Shown piece after piece: positions 57,701 to 64,000 of a DNA stretch of 64,000 nt. How positions within the stretch are numbered: position 1 is the stretch's first letter; each line of letters starts with the position of its first letter. The notes beneath the pieces were generated by a model. It was not told the DNA's origin. It saw only the letters and a list, made by a program, of their open reading frames with translations, and made no database searches. Source of the DNA: Gymnorhina tibicen (taxonomy: Eukaryota > Chordata > Aves > Passeriformes > Artamidae); the NCBI GenBank assembly GCA_013399875.1, contig VXAZ01000607.1:186001-250000 (forward strand). The letters are read 5' to 3'. The position numbers and the translations under genes are program-made.

Positions 57701-60700
57701 CCAGGGCCAGAGGATGAGCTGAGCAGTAACTCAGGAGGGCGGGAGCCCGGGCCAGCCTTCCCACATTCCTCCCCTAAATCCCCCACACAAAGGGGAATTT
57801 AGCCACAGTGACTCAGCGAAGAAGCACAAACTTTACAGCCGGGTTTTGAGCACCGTGTTTGTGTATTCCCCCCCAGCAACGCGATGCTGGGCTTGTAATT
57901 AAATAAAAATGTCTCCCTCTAGCAGGCTAGACCCTTTAGCAGGTGACCCAACCATCAGTACAGGACCTATTTTTAGTGTTACCCTTGGTATGTATTTGAG
58001 AGAGCTCGAACCAGAGGTAGCAACTTTTGAAGCCCTAATAAATGGGAGGTGGGCTGGCCTTGTTTAATTTACTGTGTAATTATTTTTCCTCTTTTTCTCT
58101 TCTCTTAACCTGACATACTTGACATCTTGCATGGGACAAGGAAAGAGATGTGCCGAGGCATTAAATGTCAGCCCCGACTTTATGGTGCTGTGGAGGCTGC
58201 ATGTGTGTTCGGTAAAGTTCATCCCAGAAAAAAGTCCTTTAAATAGAGCAGAATCTACACCAAGACCTCAGCAAAGCACTTCTGGGGGCTTGTTCTACCT
58301 CCCAAAACAGGGGATACTCTAGTGAGGGATTGTGTTCCAGTTTCATCCTGCTTTTCCTCTGTCTCCCTTTGGTTTTGACTCTCCTCAGGATGGATACAGC
58401 ACTGGGGAAAGATGTTCTTAGTCTGTCCAGACACCATTCATGAGGGGTTGGTCCCCTCAGGAGTGGGGCACAGGGCTGCACCTCCACCCAGGGCTGTTCC
58501 TTCTCCAGGAGGATCATGTCCAAGTTCATTCTAATAAGAATTCCAGGTGAGTTAAATACTCATTGCATGCTTTTCTGAGCACAAGATCAACAATTAAAAC
58601 TCTCCCTTCCTTTAACAGGATGGTTTCCAACAGCCCCTGAATGGCTTTAGAGTTTAAAACCAAAAAGTCATCCAGGACCCACAAGCAGCATCCTCAGTCC
58701 CACCGGAAGCAGCCAGTTTCTGTGCCCTCATGATGCTCAAGTTCATTTACTGGGGGAAGCAAGCCACATCCTGAATCCCAGTCACTCAGTAAACGCCTTC
58801 AGCCCTAATTCAATCTTTCCTCTCTAGCAGCGCTCCACATCCCATTTCCAGCTGCACAGTCCTCTGCTCTCCCTTTCCAGGGGAGAGGATATTTATATGT
58901 ATTTATGTGCTCCGTGTGCGCACAGAGAACGTGTTACTGCTTCTGACAGGGCAAACAAAAGCCCACACTCACAGAAGACTTTCCCCCCGCTCCTCTCCCT
59001 GCTCTTAACATATCTCTGCATTAAATATTCACACAAAATGCCTTCACAGCTGGGGAAACTTCTGCCAAAGGGGCTCCTCCTCCTCCTTCCCTTTCTTGCA
59101 CCAGGACAAAAAGATCGAGTGGCTGCATCACACATGGCACAGACCTCATTTCTGAGATGCTCGAGCTGCATAATGATGGTATTTTAGGCTCAGATTAAAT
59201 TCCTGTTCATCTCTTCCATCATTCCTAACAGCCCTCTAAACTGTACAACTCCTGAATGTACAAGAGAGGCAGAACGAAGTCTGGAGCTAAATGTTGGTTA
59301 AGCTAATTGGTCTAGGTTCAAGGTTAGATATTAACTGATTTTATTTTCTTAATAATTGCCAGAAAATACAATAAACCCCCAGTATCTTATCTGGTCACAG
59401 ATTCCTCAGTGACCAAATCAGATAACATTGGTGCAAGCAAGGCAGCTCACAATCTTGCCCTTTCAGGGCAGATATTTATGAATCCTTCCCAAAGGTCGTG
59501 AGGAATTGGTGTGTTCCAGCTCGGTCACAGCACACGCATCCATCGGCACAAGTCCCACGGACACAGGCTTCACATTCCGGCCGTGCGGTGGGGTTGGCCC
59601 TGGGAGCGGGAGGCAAGTCCAGCCGGGGCTCCAATGCCCTTGGACCGTGCAATGTTCATGCTGGAGGGAGCTTGGCAGGGTCCCCCTTCGGCCAGGGCAC
59701 ATTCCTAGCTGGAACAGCTTGATCAGCCTCCCAGGAATGAAAGTAAACACTCCTGAAAAGTCATTCCTGGATAAGACCTATCTGCCCAGGGCCAGAGGCT
59801 CCACGTGTCCCTGCCAGCGGCCAGGGATGCAAATGGGGGGAGGCAGCAGAGTGTGTGACATGGCTGTCACCGGGGTGCAGCTGCTTCCACCGCCCCCCAG
59901 CTCCTCTCCAGGTATTAATTCCTTTTGGAACCCAGTCCATTCTTTCTCACTGGTGTGCCTCTCCCTCCACTGCTTCTGCTGCCTCAGGTGTTACATCCTT
60001 TGGCTAGGAAATGCCAATTCCACCACAAACAGACCAGAATTCCATTTCTCTCTGCTGTTTGGAAAACAGTTCTCCATTCACAAAGAATTCTCCATGAAAG
60101 GAGGAATTGGCATCAGGAATGCAGTGTTGGAGCATTGGCATCACCGTGCTACCTATAAAACTGGGTTTGGCATCACCAGATGGCCGAGGGTCCTTGCAGC
60201 TGTGCAGAGGGACCGACAGGGTGGGTGGGGAGCGAAACTGCTTGGGAGATGGGGTGAGATATTCTAGCCCAGAGGCTTTTGAGGGCCACATTTTGGAATG
60301 TCTCTTCAAGGGGAAAAAAACCAAATCATAATTCTCATGAAAAAGGCAATTAGCTGAAAGGAGGACATGGAATAGTGAAAACCCAAAGGTACTAGATGGT
60401 AGAGGAGCTGGCAGACTCTGGAGAGAGGCACTGAGGCCAGCAGAAAGGGGACGTTACAGCAACTGTCTGGGGGGACAGAGCTTCATCTTTGGCCGCATTC
60501 ACCCTCCCATGGAGCACTGCTATTCTCAGGACCAGGCTCTGCCTATGTTACAGTACCACAGTACAGCACGGTAGTGTGCCATCCACTGCGATAAAAAACA
60601 AAGCAGAGGGGCTCCCAAAGAAAGGGCTGTAATCCCAGTGGGAAGCAGTGCTGTGTGAACTGGCAGGTAAAATGCTTCACCCACATTGCTTGAGAGTTCA

Positions 60701-62875
60701 GCTGAGGTGATGAGAAATAATCCCAGCTGGCATTAAAGCCTGTGAGTTTTGCAGCAATACAGCACTTTGTCACATCCCTCCCCGGGAAGAGCAGTTCCAG
60801 CAGGACGCGGGCGGCTCTGGAGTGGGCACCAACAGACCAGGGCACAGTGAAGTTGCTGCACACAGCCTGAGCCTGGTGCCAGCCAAACACCTAACTGCCA
60901 CCACTACCCACGGGAAGAGCAGCTGTTCTGTACAGCATTTCAAAGCATTTTTGAAGTGGTCATCACCACGGCAGTCATCTGAGAGCTGCTCCAGCCTCAC
61001 CACTTACTCTTGGCAGGAGGGCACCAAGCCCTGGGGGTGCCCTGACCCACCTGATCTTTGGCAGGAAATTGGGGAGCTGGCACTGTGCTACTGCAGCTAC
61101 CTGTGCTACCCGTGCACAGACCACCAGAGCCCACGTGCAGGAGCCCAGAGCCATTCCTCAGCTCATGCTGGAAGAATTGTCTTCCTGCAAATCAGAAAGC
61201 TGGCCCAGGAATCAACAAAGAGCAGGATCCAGGAAACGACCTTACCTAGGCACCAAGTGAGCATCGCCTAAGATATTTGGCAGCAGTGCTACTTGTGCCT
61301 CAAACTCGGCTTTCTGACCCATTTCTGGAAATTCAGAAGTTGTCAAGGGATACTGTAACAGGATCACAAAGTCTGGTTTAATCTGTACTTTCAGTACTAC
61401 TCTGATTTAAGTTGCACTTTGCCAAAATCACCCTTTGGACACATTTATTCTAGGAGAATACACTCACAGAACAGGAATGGAGAAGTACCTTTTCCTTGCT
61501 GGCCACACAGTACCCAAGAGGAGACAGTCCGAGTCCCTGTGACCTGAAATGCTGTCCCTGGCTCTTGTAATCCTAATCCTGCTGAAAATAGGAACTGAGT
61601 GTGGCATACCCTGCATGACGCTCACAGCCCGGGCTGCAACAATCTCTTCCCAAGAGCACTAAACTAACTACAACTAGGGTTTCCCCCTTTTCGGGGTCAG
61701 AACGCCTGACTGCATGTTCTGTCTGGTGCAGCTTCATCCCCTACACACACTCTCTTCTGCAGTGTAGAAATTGATGCCACGTACACTTGCTGGCATGCCG
61801 GGTACCTCAGTGCAGTGCCCAATGCTGAAGTTTGGACAGTAATAAAGGATGGTGCTGGACAATTAATCCTATCCCCAAGAGCTGCATACACAAAAGAGCC
61901 AGTGCCATCAGAAGAAATAAAAATCAAGAGGCATAAATGTGGCACGATTCGATGGAGGTGGGTCCTTCCTGTCGGAGCTCCAACACCGTCCGTGCTCAGA
62001 GGGAGCGAGGGGAAGGAAAGGAGATGAGTGAGTGCGCTGCCTGCTGCAAATATTGACAGAACCATTATGGGCATGTATAAAACTCCCATTTGCGTGATGC
62101 AAGCGGGATAGTCTTTGAATACTTCTGTCTCGAGGAATTCTTTATTTTGCCATAGAAGAAAAATGTTTTCATATTCTCTCCTGCCGTGCAGACCTGCAGC
62201 CCGGCGAGCCCTTTTGCCCTTGAGAGCCATAACATTATTTGTTAACATTTTTATGATGCCAAATGGTCTGTGCTAGAACGGGTGCCATTCTTTAGCTGGG
62301 AAACCATATGGCATGCCGAGTAATAAATAAGGTATTGTGATAGTTAATGAACCTAATTGCCAGCAAAGGCTTTAATACAGGGAATGTGCTGCTGAGAATT
62401 TAGCACCACATTAGAGATGCAGCAGAGCTCCTCTGACTTCTGAGGCTTAATTTAAGTTCTATATTGCAAACTCCAGAAAATAATTCCAAACCCTCCTGCT
62501 GGAAAAGCAACCTGCTGGTAGACTGTGATTATACTGAATTACTAAAATCGCAATCAATTTTATACACTCTGTTAACCCTTGCTGGGGAACTTGACTCTCC
62601 AGGAGTTGAGGGGATGCCACTCCAAAGAGGTACCAGAGCCAAGTGAGTTGGAGCATCATGGTCATCATCCTCATCCTCCTCACCATGACTGGTCCTCTTG
62701 CCTGGCATCTCCCTCTTCTGGGAAGCACCCCTTTCCCTGGCCCACCCGCCTACCAACCAAGCTGACTGTGGGCAAAGCCAGGAAGAAAAGCCACAATTGT
62801 GAACGGTCACTGCTATTTTTCTCTGTGACCAACTAATAACTGCTGTTCCCGCGGCACGGTGGCACCACATGGCAG

Positions 62876-62931
62876 AAAGTGCTGGTGCTGCCTCGTGGCT
62901 CCCAGGAAAAAAGTGCTGGTGCTGCCTCGTG
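62876..62931. repeat. Two copies of a 22-bp unit, 34-bp period
   Basis: The unit beginning AAAGTGCTGGTGCTGCCTCG occurs at 62876-62897 and again at 62910-62931, separated by 12 bp. Confidence 0.95.
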
Positions 62932-64000
62932 CTCCTGTGGGCAGAGCAGCAGAAGCAAACCTAAAAACACAGTTAAACTTGCTTTTACTCCCTCAGCCCT
63001 GGAGTGAGGAGAGCTCTTCTGGCCTAACAGAATCTCTGGCACTGCTACAGACTGTGAATGTGACCACAAGAGCCCCTTCAGTCCAGAACGCCCTTGGATA
63101 ACTCGCGCCTGCAGAGATGTCAAGATGCCTCCTGTGCATCCCGTGGTGGAGAGGCCACTGCTCCTGCATGGGATCTTTTAAAGCAGCAAGCAGGGATGCA
63201 CAACACCAGGTATTCCCTGTTAGGCTGCTGTGCAGCACACAGAAATCCACAGAAAGACAAGGAGGATATAATGGTGTTGGAAGGGCTATTTTCAAAACCT
63301 GCAGCAATCCCAGGTGCAAACATGGACCTGCTATCCCATGGAGAAAGGATATCCCTTGCCACAGGTCAGAGCTGTGCTGCAGCATGCCTGCACCTTCTCT
63401 GAGGACTGCTCCAAGCACTCCAAGTGCTCATCAGCATTGGAAACCTTCGCTCAGACTCCACACATCATCCCCTGAAATAGCCTCTCTTTGTATGAAAAGC
63501 TGCCCCTGGCTGGCAGCCCCTTTTTAGGGATTCATCCTTCCCCAGAGGCCACCAGCTCCACAGGGAGACCCACAGAGTCCTTGGAGAAGAGCAGCGCTGC
63601 TCCTCCAGCACCTCTGGAGGGGGGAACAGGAGGTTATTGGTTTCTTCCCTGCTCTGATTGCGCTCGGCTGTCCTGCAGTCACGTCCTCCCGCTGACGGCG
63701 GGCAGCCCGGCCCTGCCAGGCAGCGACATCCCGGCTGGAAGCATCAGCGAGGGAGGACAGGAAGGTTCCCTGGTGGGGCTGCCCCTCTCCATCCCTTAGC
63801 ACCAGGTGCAGCTGGGTCCTTGGCCGCCCACAGACCTCTCCTGCCCTGGGCTTCGGGCAGGTGGCACAGGCTCCGTGCGTGCCACAGGGACACAGGGAGT
63901 CAGGGCAGGAGGTGGCCAGGGCCAGCGCACGACAGCAGCATCGAACGGGCAGAGCGGCGAGATAAAGAGCGGCGCAGGGCGGATTTAATACTGTACATAA

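Larger units (their letters stand above)
54331..64000. other. 5' flanking / intergenic sequence, no gene recognised
   Basis: Nearly 10 kb upstream of ZBTB16. In mammals the next gene upstream is HTR3A, but no exon of it, or of any other known protein, was recognised. AT-rich islands occur at about 54430-54720, 57820-58130, 59160-59470 and 62030-62580. A short imperfect duplication lies at 62876-62931. First-exon sequence could lie at the left end. Confidence 0.6.

Noticed and set aside
59506..60267. 253-codon open frame on the plus strand in the 5' flank
   Set aside because: Composition and lack of any motif suggest chance; it shows no similarity to HTR3A, the neighbour expected upstream from mammalian synteny.
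1..64000. CRISPR arrays, insertion sequences, tRNA/rRNA genes, prokaryotic operons or a novel defence-type system
   Set aside because: Nothing of this kind was seen; intron structure, CR1 elements and CpG islands make this ordinary vertebrate nuclear DNA.

Overview
This is vertebrate nuclear DNA, almost certainly from a bird. Two lines of evidence point there: several fragments end like the 3' tail of the CR1 LINE family, and a gene that spans well over 150 kb in mammals is packed into about 52 kb. No bacterial, plasmid, phage or CRISPR-type feature was seen. The window holds one protein-coding gene, on the minus strand: ZBTB16 (PLZF), a BTB/POZ plus nine C2H2 zinc-finger transcription factor. 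Six coding exons could be placed to the base, all with GT-AG introns and matching phases: 52930-51663, 26359-26262, 18217-18131, 4360-4190, 2077-1910 and 1632-1403. Together they give 2022 nt, or 673 residues plus a stop, the same length as the human protein.

Layout from right to left, in the direction of transcription. 64000-54700: 5' flank with no recognisable gene. 54700-53005: AT-rich and CpG-rich upstream sequence with a 699-base assembly gap (53140-53838), which probably hides promoter or first-exon sequence. 53004-51663: the large exon with the start codon, BTB domain, repression region and the first half of finger 1. 51662-26360: a 25.3 kb intron containing a CpG-rich island, all the clear CR1 copies but one, and many AT-rich islands. 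26359-1403: the five zinc-finger exons, with introns of 8.0, 13.8, 2.1 and 0.28 kb. 1402-1: 3' UTR and/or downstream sequence.

The other main content is candidate regulatory DNA. ZBTB16 is a classic steroid-hormone (glucocorticoid, progestin, androgen) target. The intron after coding exon 2 contains a perfect 15-bp glucocorticoid-response palindrome (23646-23660) beside a CpG-rich block. Weaker copies of the same motif lie at 20059, 25198, 5129 and 43037. AT-rich, motif-dense islands that look like conserved developmental enhancers are scattered through the introns. These regulatory calls come from reading composition and motifs only, without alignment. I found no undescribed biological system; the most valuable leads are the steroid-response cluster, the intragenic CpG islands, an overlapping upstream ORF and one unidentified possible dispersed repeat.
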